Assembly (NCBI RefSeq): GCF_030247185.1
Contig: NC_080570.1
Span: 150,506,641 to 150,570,640 of the forward strand
Length of the DNA stretch: 64,000 bases
Reading direction: 5' to 3'
Origin: Malaya genurostris
Lineage: Eukaryota; Arthropoda; Insecta; Diptera; Culicidae
Below the pieces are notes generated by a model that was given only the letters and a program-made list of their open reading frames with translations, had not been told where the DNA came from and did no database searches. Below, piece after piece: positions 45,180 through 56,268 of the stretch (position 1 is the first letter of the stretch; each line of letters begins with the position of its first letter). The position numbers were made by a program, and so were the translations under genes.

Positions 45180-46495
45180 GGATAAAAACAATTTGAACTT
45201 CATTTACCCTCGAGCCACAAACGGCGTCTGATAGTCGAACAATGACATTCTATAAATCCTAGCAGCTGTAGCAGCAAATACCAACCATTTCAGGCAAGTT
45301 TGTGAACTGCGACCAAACTGCGCATTCCAACTACAATAACTCTAATCCCTCGAACCAAACACACACACCCACACACCGTGGAATCTATTCCACAAGTAGA
45401 GATTTGGAATTCTAAATGCGCACGGTTTAATCTCGAATGCCTACCATCCGGAACACTTGCCGCAGTAAACACGCTCGGCTGCTCTTCGGGAACGGTGCAA
45501 AATGAAATGATCTCATTACACATCCGGCAAAACTTTTCCCACCGAGTGACGACTGGTGGCTGCCTCGGTAGGACTCGAGAACCCTCCCACTCACACACGC
45601 ACACACGCACATGTCAGTTTTTCGGTAATGAGATCAGACTCATCCCTGCCTGGTGGTGACAACATGTGGAAGCGCAACAAAAGCAACGACAGACAGCTAG
45701 CTCCTGTGCTGGGGAGGGGCGGGGTTTTTCCTGTGACGAAAGTTGAAATTTAGTCCCGTGTGCTTGCTTGCTTGCTTGCTGATGGGCTCGATAGGTGAGC
45801 CGAATGGGAATTTAATGAGAACATCATCGTCTACTCAAGTGAACATAATTGGATTGAATTTTTTTTTCATATATATTTTTGCTCTCGTCAAATATCCCTT
45901 GGCAGCAGCGGCGGCGGCCCTGGCGATGACGTGAATGATTCGTTTCGTTTCGTTTTTTTTTTCCTGGTGAGAGCTTACACGGTCGATTCAATTTTAAAGC
46001 GATAAGCGATGTTTATTATACCTACACCTCTCTGTGAATTTCACCTTTCAACATTATCGCGCCTTTATCCATCCGCCGTTTTGAAGCGTTTGTTTGTTTG
46101 CCGACACATTTGCGCCGAACAAACGATTTGTTCGCTTCCGAATTTTGCGCTTCCTTCAAGCGGAACTGAATAGGTTTTGAATAGGTACGACTCTTGTCAC
46201 GGGATGACATTTGACGCTAGGGAAAACCCGGATGCCTGCGGGGATTGAATCATTGGTGATGATTCAACAACATGCGAAATCGGTAGGAAATAGTGTTTGC
46301 TGTACTTACTGTCAACGTTTCGCTGTTGGAGGTAAATCTTCGTCGTTTTTCTGCTCAGTTCGATTAAGTATGTTACATTATTTAATTTCCGAGCAGAGAT
46401 GTAAAGTCCAATTTTTGAAATTGGTGACACTCTCCCTTGATCCTTGTTCGAAAATATAAGAAAATACTTTATTATGATCTACCAGGCGGTTCGAC
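45180..46495. other. Single-copy-looking stretch, no supported gene
   Basis: GC-richer, with CA-rich tracts at 45356-45378 and 45590-45612 and a CTTG tetranucleotide run at 45762-45781. Overlapping frames on both strands (up to 106 codons) have no domain. Probably intronic. Confidence 0.4.
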
Positions 46496-46508
46496 AAAGA
46501 ATCGAAAA

Positions 46509-46671
46509 TTCTTTATTTAAAAAAAAGGGACGGGTATAGCGTGATGGGATAGTCGATGCCTATCACGCAGCCCACCTGGGTTCGATTCCCAACCCCGCAC
46601 ATAGGATCAGAAAGATTTTCTGGTCCGAAGAGGTGAATGACCTTAAGGTGTTAAAACCTCTATAATTGAAA

Positions 46672-46703
<32 letters not shown>
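46509..46703 (+). mobile_element. tRNA-derived SINE with poly(A) tail and target duplication
   Basis: The head GGGACGGGTATAGCGTGATG to about 46599 resembles a tRNA. TAGCGTGATGGG approximates an A box and GGTTCGATTCC at about 46579 is an exact B box, the internal RNA polymerase III promoter. The body CATAGGATCAGAAAG to TATAATTGAAAC follows, then ~30 A. AAAGAATCGAAAA stands at 46496-46508 and at 46701-46713, overlapping the end of the A tract, a 13-bp target duplication. Taken literally, the element begins 18 bases (TTCTTTATTTAAAAAAAA) before the tRNA-like head. A SINE-tail fragment of the same family is at 6527-6585. Mobilisation would rely on a LINE. Confidence 0.8.
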
Positions 46704-46705
<2 letters not shown>

Positions 46706-46713
46706 ATCGAAAA

Positions 46714-47409
46714 AACAACGAAATTTGTACAGTTTCCTAACCAGGCACGCATCACTGGATCCTCCGAATATAAAAGGTATCTTTTTCCTAGAGAATCACT
46801 TTCTACCATTTCTCTAGTCACATCGCACGATCGAATTGGGGCAAAAATGAATTCCTTTTCTTGCAAGTTTAAACTTGGTTTCAAGCATTATGATTTTGTC
46901 GTGTTTTCTGACAGTTGAATTTGTGTTTCCACGCTGTCAGGGAAGGTACGAGCAATTGAAGTGTCTTTGGTATCTTGGTACCTCACTTCTCAACAAATGT
47001 CTTCAACATTTCAACGATTTGAGCAGTCACAGAATACAATGTTTTCGGTCATTTTGCATGAGTCGAACTCATTTCGAAAATTTCTTTGCACTGAAATAAA
47101 AAAACCTCGTAATTCACCTCTTCTTAATCACCCTTTTTTATTGAGCTAATTTTTCTAGGCAGATTTATTCATGGTCATTCGGATTCGGTTTTATCCGGTT
47201 ATACTCAAAGTCGTGCTTAAGCACTAAAGTCGTAATATTTCCTCTGATATCTCTGCTATCGAAAGTAGCAGCAATAAAACAGACATTTGAACTCGAAATG
47301 ATCGGATTTCGGGTTTTTGCTCCCGACCCGAACCCGACAGGTCGTTTCAAGTTGAAAGTAAAAATGAAAATTAATCGACTTCGTGTCGGGTACGAGTGGC
47401 AATTTTTTT
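46714..47409. other. Stretch without supported gene
   Basis: Short frames only. CCCGACCCGAACCCGACAGG at 47322 recalls the 118-bp minisatellite at 18.8-19.4 kb. Confidence 0.4.
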
Positions 47410-48002
47410 GTCGCGAATACGACTTACTTTACTATGGGGCGCCTTTTCAAAATTTACCCTCAGAGAGAGTGATAAGTTTTTGATCGTGAATATCTCTTGT
47501 TGTATCTAACGTATCAACATACTTTTTGCTACAAGCCATCGGGAATATGATCAGCAATTTATGATAAAATTTTCAGTTGTATGACATAATCACAAATAAT
47601 TCAAAATTAAAGTTTTCTAAAATGTTTGGTATCAACGATTATGAAATAAGGACGCCTTTCTCGTAAATGGGTATAAGGTATAAAAGGTTAACTAGTACAA
47701 TAAATAATATAAAAAAGGTTAACACTGGATATATTCCGTTCATTCCAATCTACACGTCAGTCAACTACACGAGCAGGAAGTGAAGCAAGCGCTCCATTCC
47801 GGTTGGTTCAGGTCCAAAGCTCCAGTTCCAGTTCTATTATCAAGAATTCAGTTCAACATTGAATCAATTGCGGGACGTTCGCAGTTTCACTTCAAACAAG
47901 AGCGATTGCGTCATTCTGCTGCTGGTCGTTTGCATTGGAGCAAAATGGGGAACATTATACAAAATCAACCCTTCTACTTCATTCATTCTTGCCTACGCAG
48001 TA
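47410..48002 (+). repeat. Left arm of a 593-bp inverted repeat (promoter-bearing repeat)
   Basis: Starts GTCGCGAATACGACTTACTT and ends CATTCTTGCCTACGCAGT. The reverse complement is at 51551-52143, same length, with only scattered differences. It contains TATAAAAGG (47679) and a second TATA-like ATATAAAAAAGG (47706) ~33 bp before GTTCATTCC (47739), then a frame MKQALHSGWFRSKAPVP at 47780. The frame is open for 104 codons here and 74 in the other arm, and has no recognisable domain. The first ~300 bp are shared with 24151-24460. Confidence 0.75.
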
Positions 48003-48094
48003 GACTCGTAGACAGTCCAGATCAGAATCCAATTCTAGGGTTTAGTTCTGAAATTCAGTTTCAGAATTCCATACCTGATATTTTTTTTTTTTGA
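47780..48094 (+). CDS. Hypothetical short ORF in the promoter-bearing repeat
   Basis: A 104-codon frame beginning MKQALHSGWFRSK with KQERLRHSAAGRLHWSKMG. The same frame, 74 codons, is open on the other arm (51549-51773, minus), differing at a few residues. It begins ~40 bp after the putative transcription start, and most differences between the arms are conservative enough to keep it open. This is weak evidence of coding. It may simply reflect recent duplication. Function unknown. Confidence 0.25.
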   Translation: MKQALHSGWFRSKAPVPVLLSRIQFNIESIAGRSQFHFKQERLRHSAAGRLHWSKMGNIIQNQPFYFIHSCLRSRLVDSPDQNPILGFSSEIQFQNSIPDIFFF

Positions 48095-48500
48095 TTCCCA
48101 GAACCCAAATTTAAAATTTGGTTCCTCGCCCAGAATCTAAGGCCAGAATGAAGTACCATAATTCTGGAACTGAAACCGAATTTAAGAACTTGATTCTAAA
48201 CTCGGATTTTGGAATCGAAATCTGGGTCTAAGATCAAGACGAGACCTGGACTTTGGATCTAAATTTTGAAACTGAATTTTGGAATAGTGGTTCGGATCAG
48301 AACTCAGTTCGGAAATTCCTGGCAGGATTAAAGATTCAGAATATAGTTTCAGAATTCAGGTTCTTCTGGATCTTCAGACCGATATCCAGGAACAGAACTC
48401 AGATCCAAAATTAAGTTGTATTTCATTAATTGAGTTCTACACTGCATTCCAGAGTCCAGGTTGGGGATTCTAGACCAGAATGCAAGTCTAAATTTTGGTC
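48003..48500 (+). repeat. Degenerate CAGAATTC/GTTCTGGAA-rich tail
   Basis: Words such as TTCAGAATTC, CAGAACTCAG, TCTGGAACTGAA recur at irregular intervals with no stable period. The same kind of tail follows the related repeat at 25800-26180. Confidence 0.5.
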
Positions 48501-48640
48501 ACTAATTTGTCACTTGAGCGTGTAGTAGAATAATTTCACTGGAATAATATTTTAAGACCATTAATTTCTACTATGTGTAGTAGAATTGAGTGGTGTTAAA
48601 ATATTATTCTACTAAAATTATACAATTATACACCCATCGA
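48501..48640. other. Imperfect hairpin, TAGTAGAATAAT ... ATTATTCTACTA
   Basis: TAGTAGAATAATTTCACTGG and AATAATATTTTAA at 48522-48555 face TTAAAATATTATTCTACTA at 48596-48614. Possibly a small MITE remnant. Confidence 0.4.
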
Positions 48641-49960
48641 GGAAAACTTGGTGACTGAATTGTAGCAACATAACACAATACCAAAGCCCTAAAAATTACA
48701 ACTAACTAAGAAAACCAACTACTAATAACTCTTTCACCCTGTAAAGTTTTTTTTTCCAAAATAAATCCCTACTCGTTCAAATGAAAGATGAAGAATAACG
48801 ACATTCCGAGTCCGGATGATAACCTACGCATCTTCATTCCACTACGGATTTCAGTCGTCGTCGTCGTTCTCGTCCTCGGGTTCGCAACAAGCTCCGATGG
48901 GTCGATGGCTGACATTCATCATTTTGTCAGTCAGTTCCGAGTCGTACATGCATCGGGTTTCAGTTGCGAAAGCGAATTACTACGCTGAATTGCGGGGGCG
49001 TCAGTTGTGTGTGTCACTGGCGAATTCTAGCGCCTCGAACTACCCTGTGTCCGTGCGTGTGTGTGGTCTGTGAATGGAATGGCCGAAGGGACGACGACGA
49101 CGTGGACGAGGGGTACTGCGACTGTTTTGTTTGATGTAATTTATATTCCGGAAAAGTTTCCCCATTAGATTGTGGAAAATGTTGAAATGTACGCTGGACG
49201 CTGCTGCCGTTGTGCCACTGCGCTGCTAACTCTGTGATGTTCTATAGTTTTGATTTAATTACTGATGCGAATCGGGAGATTTCGTTTCAAATTTGTGATG
49301 GAATTAAATCACTGGATGAAGCGGAATGAATGTATTGTGTGACAATGGAAGAAAACACACACAGTCGGTGCCGGTTGAATATATGAATATTTGATCAGTG
49401 CTGGTTCAGCAGTTTCTTGCTATTGGATCACTGAAGCAGAAGGAGCTTGTTAGTTCAGTTCTAGCAGTAGTTGTTATTTAATGATACATTTTTTATACCG
49501 CTTAGAAATAGTTTGATTCAAGTGGATAAAACAAATTACCCGTTGGGTTTTATTTTCAACGTTCAACTTTCAAGCCAAAATTACAGGCTTCTGATTATTA
49601 TTGGAAACATTGAACAAATGTTTATAATTAAGTTTGAGAGATAGTAAAAAAAAAGGTTCTATCAGTATCTATCGAGAAACACAGATGACGAAACAGACTG
49701 ACGAATGTAACAACAGAAACGGAAATTTGCGAAAAAGTTACCGCAGAGGCCTCAACGGTTTTTATCCGTGTAAAAAGATTCTCCCGAATAGTAAAAATAA
49801 GAATAGGCTAGGATCTCGCAAATTTTCATTTCAGCTGTTGTATTCGTCAGTCTTTTTCACTCAATCTGTTTTTTTTTACGTTTGCTCCGCCTTTATTTAT
49901 AGCAGTGCAAACAGATGCCAATATATAAACAGAGTCATTTCGTGTTGAGTGCTGCATGGT
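48641..49960. other. Single-copy-looking stretch between the inverted arms
   Basis: From 48780 to about 49400 the composition is balanced, with GTC runs (48856-48866, 49093-49104). Frames of 66-85 codons on the plus strand overlap one another and lack domains. Confidence 0.4.
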
Positions 49961-50240
49961 CTTGATTGGCACGTCTTCTCTCAAAACTCCATAACTAGAG
50001 TAGAACCGACTTCAACAACCCCTTAGGCTCATTTGGAAGCTACTACTTTATCACTGATGAAGTTTGAAGATCGAATCGCAGATACTTCCAGTTTCTGAGA
50101 CATAATCGTATAAGTGACGTAACCGACAAAATTATCAACCCAAGCTCGTGTCAAAAATTATGTTGTAATGAAACTGTTTGAATGACAAAAGAAAGGCATT
50201 ACCACTCCATTAGTTGGATTAAGAAGAGGTTTTCTTTCTA
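49961..50240 (+). repeat. TGACGT-core repeat unit with family end
   Basis: CTTAGGCTCATTTGGAAGCTAC, GTATAAGTGACGTAACCGACAAA (about 50109), and the end AAAGAAAGGCATTACCACTCC, TTGGATTAAGAAGAGG (50187-50230). Confidence 0.7.
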
Positions 50241-50269
50241 CAATTAACAATTTGAAAAGAGTGCATGCA

Positions 50270-51185
50270 AAAAATGGGATCGCCCTTTTCAAAGCGGTCA
50301 GAATTCGTAAAATCGGCAAAAATTCTTGTTTTTTTTTATTTTTTGTTGAAGTGTTGATAATTTGGTTCTATTCGATCATTAAAATGACTTTCTAAAAATA
50401 AATTTGAACAAAAATATTTTTTCTAAAAGTTCAGAAATTTTTTGTCAAATTTTTGATAAAGTTTTGTCATTCTTTGACAAATAAACATAATTGAATAAAA
50501 GTTTCACAGATCGTAGATAATGCAATAAGCTTAAACTTATTGTTTAAAAATTCCAAAAAAAAATCGTTTATTTTTTATACAATTTTTAAAAACAACGGCT
50601 TGTTTTAATAATCTAGTAAAATATCCAGAATATTAAAAAAGTCATTGTTTTCAAAAATTGTACGAAAAATATATGAATTTTTTTTAATTTTTAAAGCGAA
50701 AAAATAGGATTTAAATCCATTGAAAAATTGGATAAATTTGCATTGGAAAATTCCACGGGCGTTTTGTATGAAAGCGTCTACGACGTTGTGTTGTGTTATT
50801 ATATATTTTTTTTCTATTTTTAAATGTCCAGAAAATTGAAAAAAAATCTATTGTTTTCAAAAATTGTATGGAAAAAATACGAAAAAATTTTTTTTTGCTA
50901 ATTTTATGCAATAAGTTTAAGTTTATTGTATTATCTACGATCTGTGAAAGCTTCCTTCAAATATGTTTATGCGTTAAAGAATGGCATGACTTTTTACTAT
51001 AAATTTTAAGAAATTTTTTTTTCAACTTTTTTTTTAAGGAAGTCAACTGGAACCAAATTATCAACACTTGAACAAAAAATAAAAATATTAATTTTTTCCG
51101 AGTGATTTTATTAGGTCTGACTAAAAAATTCCTCGATCCATACAAAAAACCAATGGTTAGCCATACTGAAAACGTGTGCAAAGTT
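50270..51185. mobile_element. Foldback element with diverged arms
   Basis: The left arm (TGGGATCGCCC at 50276, TTTTTTGTTGAAGTGTTGAT at 50339, CACAGATCGTAGATAATGC at 50505, AATAAGCTTAAACTTATTG) is mirrored by the right arm (CAATAAGTTTAAGTTTATTG at about 50910, GATCTGTGAAAGC, ATCAACACTTGAACAAAAAA at 51060, CTCGATCCATAC at 51132). Arms are ~350-400 bp with many differences around a centre near 50760. It lies inside the larger inverted repeat. No gene. Confidence 0.6.
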
Positions 51186-51550
51186 CCATATAATCATCGG
51201 AGCAAATAGGTTCTGATTTCATCATATTTGCTGCTGTCAATGTTGGAAATAGTTCAGATTCGGATGCTAATTTTATGTTCTAATTTAGTAACGGTGACTC
51301 ACACGTCATAACTAACAAAACGAAATTAATAAACAAAAAAACTACGTAGATCTTTAGCAAAAAAGGCCTTATATTATTCGTATATGAAGCAAAAGATTTC
51401 TAATAACAAAGGAAACTATTCGATAAATTTTATTTTTTCATAGATCCGATCTCAATCCGTCATAAAATACCAACGATTGTCAAACAACACTAAAAAAAAG
51501 GCGGGTGTGTAATGTCAGAGACATAACTGGATGACTGGACTAAACAAGTC
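51186..51550. other. Spacer, nothing recognised
   Basis: AT-rich with no frame or repeat of note. Confidence 0.4.
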
Positions 51551-52143
51551 AACTGCGTAGGTAAGAATGAATGAAGTAGAAGGGTGGATTTTGTATAATG
51601 TTCCCCATTTTGCTCCAATGCAAACGACCAGCAGCAGGATGACGCAATCGCTCTTGTTTGAAGTGAAACTGCGAACGTCCCGCAATTGATTCAATGTTGA
51701 ACTGAATTCTTGATAATAGAACTGGAACTAGAGCTTTGGACATGAACCAACCGGAATGGAGCGCTTGCTTCACTTCCTGCTCGTGTAGTTGACTGACGTG
51801 TAGATTGGAATGAACGGAATATATCCAGTGTTAACCTTTTTTATATTATTTATTTTACTAGTTAACCTTTTATACCTTATACCCATTTACGAGAAAGGCG
51901 TCATTATTTCATAATCGTTGATACCAAACATTTTAGAAAACTTTAATTTTGAATTATTTGTGATTATGTCATACAACTGAAAATTTTATCATAAATTGCT
52001 GATCATATTCCCGATGGCTTGTAGCAAAAAGTATGTTGATACGTTAGATACAACAAGAGATATTCACGATCAAAAACTTATCACTCTCTCTGAGGGTAAA
52101 TTTTGAAAAGGCGCCCCATAGTAAAGTAAGTCGTATTCACGAC
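51551..52143 (-). repeat. Right arm of the 593-bp inverted repeat
   Basis: Reverse complement of 47410-48002. The minus strand carries the same TATAAAAGG, initiator-like and MKQALHSGWF sequence. It ends GTCGTATTCACGAC, itself an inverted repeat, which is probably the true outer end of this family. Confidence 0.75.
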
Positions 52144-54300
52144 AAAAGGGAAACAAAAATTCCCCATCCCCCGTTGCAAGGAGAAAACCGAGAAATGCTA
52201 GAAACTCTAGATATTAAAAGTTTCTGTCGTCAAACTCTAAACTATGTCGGTAACCGCTGTTAAAACCATTGCAATATCAATGACAAAACTTGAAACCGCA
52301 CCGACCGAAAGTTTGTGGAATCTTGTTTGAAATCGAAGCTGTTCCATTCAATCAACATCAAACCCGGAATCGTCACCTTAACCAGTTCCCGAATGAGTGC
52401 GATGGAGGGAAAGGGGGGGTGTGAAACGTGAAAGGGGTCGAACACAAGTGTGAAAACTCATCCACCTACCACCTAGTAGCTGCTAGTGTTGACTGACTAC
52501 TGGCAGACAACAAACACACGCGTCAATGCGACACCTTCCCCCTTCCAACAGAACCCAACTACTAGTGACGTGATTTGGTGACTTGGAAAAACGAAGCTAG
52601 TTCGGTTGAACTGCTGCGAACACAGTTAATCGCTGGGATATGGCATACCGGAGGATTTCTGGAAGCTACGAGTTCTAGTGCGTGTTGATTACACCTTCCC
52701 CCCTCCTTCCCTCGGCCGGAAACCATCATCGGTGATGGGACAAATGAGGAAAGATGTTCACCAATCTCATTAGCATGTCACTACCCACTTAGAACCGTCG
52801 TCGTCGTCACTTCGCTTCGGTGACTTCGTTTGAAATTAGTCCGCTAGTGTGAGTCTTTAAGTGCGTGCAAAATGCGATTTTGATTAAACTCCTTTTACGA
52901 TAATTAATTCATTAAAAATATCTTCTCATCGAAGGGCGCTGCGAGTGACGTGAGTGTCTTGAGGCGACAAGCTGCTGTTTTTCGAGGAACCGAAGAGCGA
53001 TGATTCTGCTGCCTACGAAACCATCGAAGTAGTCTGGGAGCACGAACGAAAAAAAAAAACACAACGACGGAAACGACGGTTGTAATTAATAATTGTTGTG
53101 TGGAGGGCGGATGGGGGACGGGTAAAAGCTTAGGCCAAGAGACAGGACGCCCGCTAAGATTTGGTTCCAGTGTTTTAGATCCCCAACAGAGACAAAGATC
53201 ACGTTCCATTTACGTTGGTTGAGTGCGCGATGCTTTTAAGGCGCTACTTGCTACTTCCAGCGCTTCCTACTTTTGTGCCACGCGCTGGCTTTGCCGGCGG
53301 GACTGTGGACTCATAAATTATTAATATATTCAAATGTGACGCGTAAATTTAGGGAGACCATTATGATTTATTACACCGAATTATCAACCAAAAACCCATC
53401 GACGGTAGTGGCGGGCGCTAGTAGTGGTAATAACCGTCACACACACACACACACACAATCATACAAGGAAACGGTCCACCGCACGCCTTCCGGGCGTCAT
53501 TTGCGAACCACCGGAATCCTTTGTGTCGTGATTGATTGCTTACCAGAATAATGGGTTCGTGTTAAATTAGCCGTAATTTTGTGTAATTTGGTCTACTCGC
53601 GGTGTCAACCTTGCGGTACACCCCACCCAAAAGCTTCAGCCAAATTGAACTGCATAATTCAAACCGAGCTAAAGTATTCAAATCAGACTCCGAATCTGAC
53701 CTTTTTTCGCCACCGTTGGTTGACTACTGGCGGGAAGCAATTTGCTACTACTGTTTTATTCCACAATTCTCACTTCAACAGGCACACGGTGTCGTCTCCC
53801 GTCGTCGTTGGGAGTCCGGTCGGCACACGGCATGCCAACATGCACCTGGGCGCACCAACGACACTAGTTCCGTTCCGTTTCTGTGTGTGTGTGCGCGCTC
53901 GAGAAGTTGACTTCGCTTCCGGAGACCAGCCGGAGCCGGAGGAGTGCATTCTGACCTGCAGAATCCTACTGCGAGGAGAGCTTTTATGATTGTAGGTTTT
54001 CATTGCTAGTATGAACAGAAAACATCCTCTCGGTTGTCGGTGTCATTGTTTTTATGTTTTTGTGCCGCTACAGCACAACTTTGCACCTGTTTTTTTTTCT
54101 CCATCCTCTTATTCAGTAGAAAGATGGCAACTGACTCAAATAAAAAAAAAAGGGTGGCAGCCATATTTTTTTCACCGGGGGTCTCCTGTTGGCATGGGTA
54201 CATCTCCAGTGTGACACGTAAAAAAAAAAGAACTGGGACGGTGGTCTTGAGAGCGCTTGTCGGAAACACGGTTTCTATGCGGGTGCTCCAGAGCGTATTC
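52144..54300. other. Single-copy-looking stretch, no proven gene
   Basis: Balanced composition, CA runs (53437-53457, 53880-53893) and many overlapping frames up to 136 codons (53579-53989, plus). None shows a domain. Splice-like signals exist but cannot be tied to a protein. Probably intronic. Confidence 0.4.
53437..53457 (+). repeat. (CA)n microsatellite
   Basis: About ten CA units. Confidence 0.9.
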
Positions 54301-55548
54301 TGAAATTTTTAACCTTACCAGAGGTTCGAAATAGTGTGAAAACGATGCTGTGAAAAACATAAGTTGTTCCATTCCGGGACCAGTTTGCGTTTTCCGCAGT
54401 GAAACTCAAACGAGTCAGTTCAATACTTTTGTCGTCGAATAGATTCCTGATAGAATTGACGTTAATATTGTTAAAGCCACTTCCTAATCCAGCTGGTATT
54501 CGCTTGTCATTCACAGAGTTCCAAACTTCCGGAAAGCTCCATCCTTTTGCAACTTTCAAAACGAACCGAAGACGTTGAAATCGGTTAAATTTACCGTGGT
54601 GAAAATTGTGCGGAAAGAAAAGAATGTGGTTTGTCGATTGCGTCATTTATTCGGTTATATCTCTCGAACACGAAATACGCACCGTACCCAATTTCCGCCT
54701 TGATCCAAGGCCACATTGTAGCTTCCAAACAAGCTTAAGTTTCGTCAAAATCGGGTCAGTCATCATTGAACCACTCGGTTTGTCGGTTACGTCACTTATA
54801 TCACTATAGCACCGGAAAAATCTCCAAATTTGAACTCTATCCATTACATTACTTTCATACGAGCTCAAGTGTGTCGAGATCGGCTGAAATATTTCTGTAA
54901 AAATGAAGAGATGCTACGGTCGTTTACGTCATTTATGCGATTATATATGCAGAACCGGAAGTACTCTCGATAATCCATTTGAACCTGTTTTGATCTGTGA
55001 CAAAACTAGGACTGAATCTAATTTGTCACAAATCGGCTCGATATTGGCCGAGTCATTTCTCGAAAAAACGAAGCAATTTGTCGATTACGTCACTTATTCG
55101 GTTAAATCTTCGGAGCCGGAAATACTCACCATAATCTATTTCCACTCGATCGGAAGCCACGTAGTAGCTACCAAACAAGCCTAAGTTTCGTCAAAATCGG
55201 GTCAGCCATCATTAAACCATGCGATTTGTCGGTTACGTCACTTATACCAATATAGCACCGGCAAAATCTTTCAAATTTGAACTCTATCCATTACATTACT
55301 TTCAAACCAACACAAGTTTGTCGAAATCGGCTGAGACTTTTCTACAAAAAATGAAAAGATGCTACGATCGTTTACGTCACTTATGCGATTATATATGCAG
55401 AACCGAGAGTACTCTTCATAATCCATTTGAATCTGTTTTGATCTGTGACAAAACTAGGACTGAGTCCAATTTGTCACAAATCGCCTCTATATTGGCCGAG
55501 ACATTTCTCGAAAAAAGGGAGCAATTTGTCGGTTACGTCACTTATTCG

Positions 55549-56268
55549 TGTAATATGAGCATGTAACACTAAATCTCCTCACACATTTCAGACCATGTAA
55601 AATATTCAAGATTAAATCTTTCCCACACTTCAGACCACACGCACTTGACAAATTTCCATAAAACACATACTCGACAAATTTCCACTCGACACCATGTCAC
55701 GAAACCCAGAAACCCACTTGAAATATAAACTTCACCTACAAAAAGCAATTAAATTGTCAGCACTCACTTCGACCCAACGTAAACACCGCGTTCAAGCGAC
55801 AACAATAAATAACGAAACATCAGCGTCAAATATCACCCAAAACAAAACAGTTATGTCATTTCCCGTTTCTTCACGTTCCACACCTCTCTCAATCGACATG
55901 ACCTAGAATAACAGTAACCCAGGAAAACACACTGACTCGAACCGACACTCACGAGAGTTGAACCAGACTACTCTCAACCTCCCCTTTCTGTATCACACTC
56001 ACACACTTGTCTAGAAACATTACTCACTCTCTCCTACTCAAATCATACAATGACCGAGACATGTCATTGGTTAAATCAGATTTACGCTGCGCGTTCTAAC
56101 TCCTCCTCCCGGATTTTTAGTAATCCATACCTAGCCAAGTTAGGAGAGGATAGGGTATAAATAAGTGATTGATTTAAATATATAGTCATAGTTATTCATT
56201 CAGACATCCTAAATGACAAGTGTTTCTTTGTTGAAAGAAGAAATATCCACCGTGAACAAAAATACCAA
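55549..56268 (+). mobile_element. 720-bp insertion, solo-LTR-like
   Basis: The repeat unit reading CACTTATTCGGTTAGATC in its neighbours is split here after CACTTATTCG, and resumes as ATTCGGTTAGATC at 56269. ATTCG (55544-55548 and 56269-56273) is therefore a 5-bp target duplication. The insert starts TGTAATATGAG and ends AAAATACCAA, has no terminal inverted repeats and contains TATAAATA at 56156 followed by ATAGTCATAGTTATTCATT. TG start, internal promoter and 5-bp duplication fit a solo LTR (Gypsy- or BEL-like). A 70-codon frame at 55694-55906 is probably meaningless. Confidence 0.65.
56156..56200 (+). promoter_or_regulatory. TATA box and initiator-like region of the LTR-like insert
   Basis: GGTATAAATAAG at 56155 and TCATAGTTATTCATTCAGAC about 29-40 bp later fit an RNA polymerase II core promoter. 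Confidence 0.4.

Noticed and set aside
46527..46600. tRNA gene at the head of the SINE
   Set aside because: A- and B-box-like elements are present, but the sequence continues into a SINE body with poly(A) and target duplications, and the arms do not fold into a convincing complete cloverleaf.
53579..53989. 136-codon plus-strand ORF
   Set aside because: No domain or family similarity recognised, overlapped by a second plus frame and a minus frame. No credible splice or promoter context.
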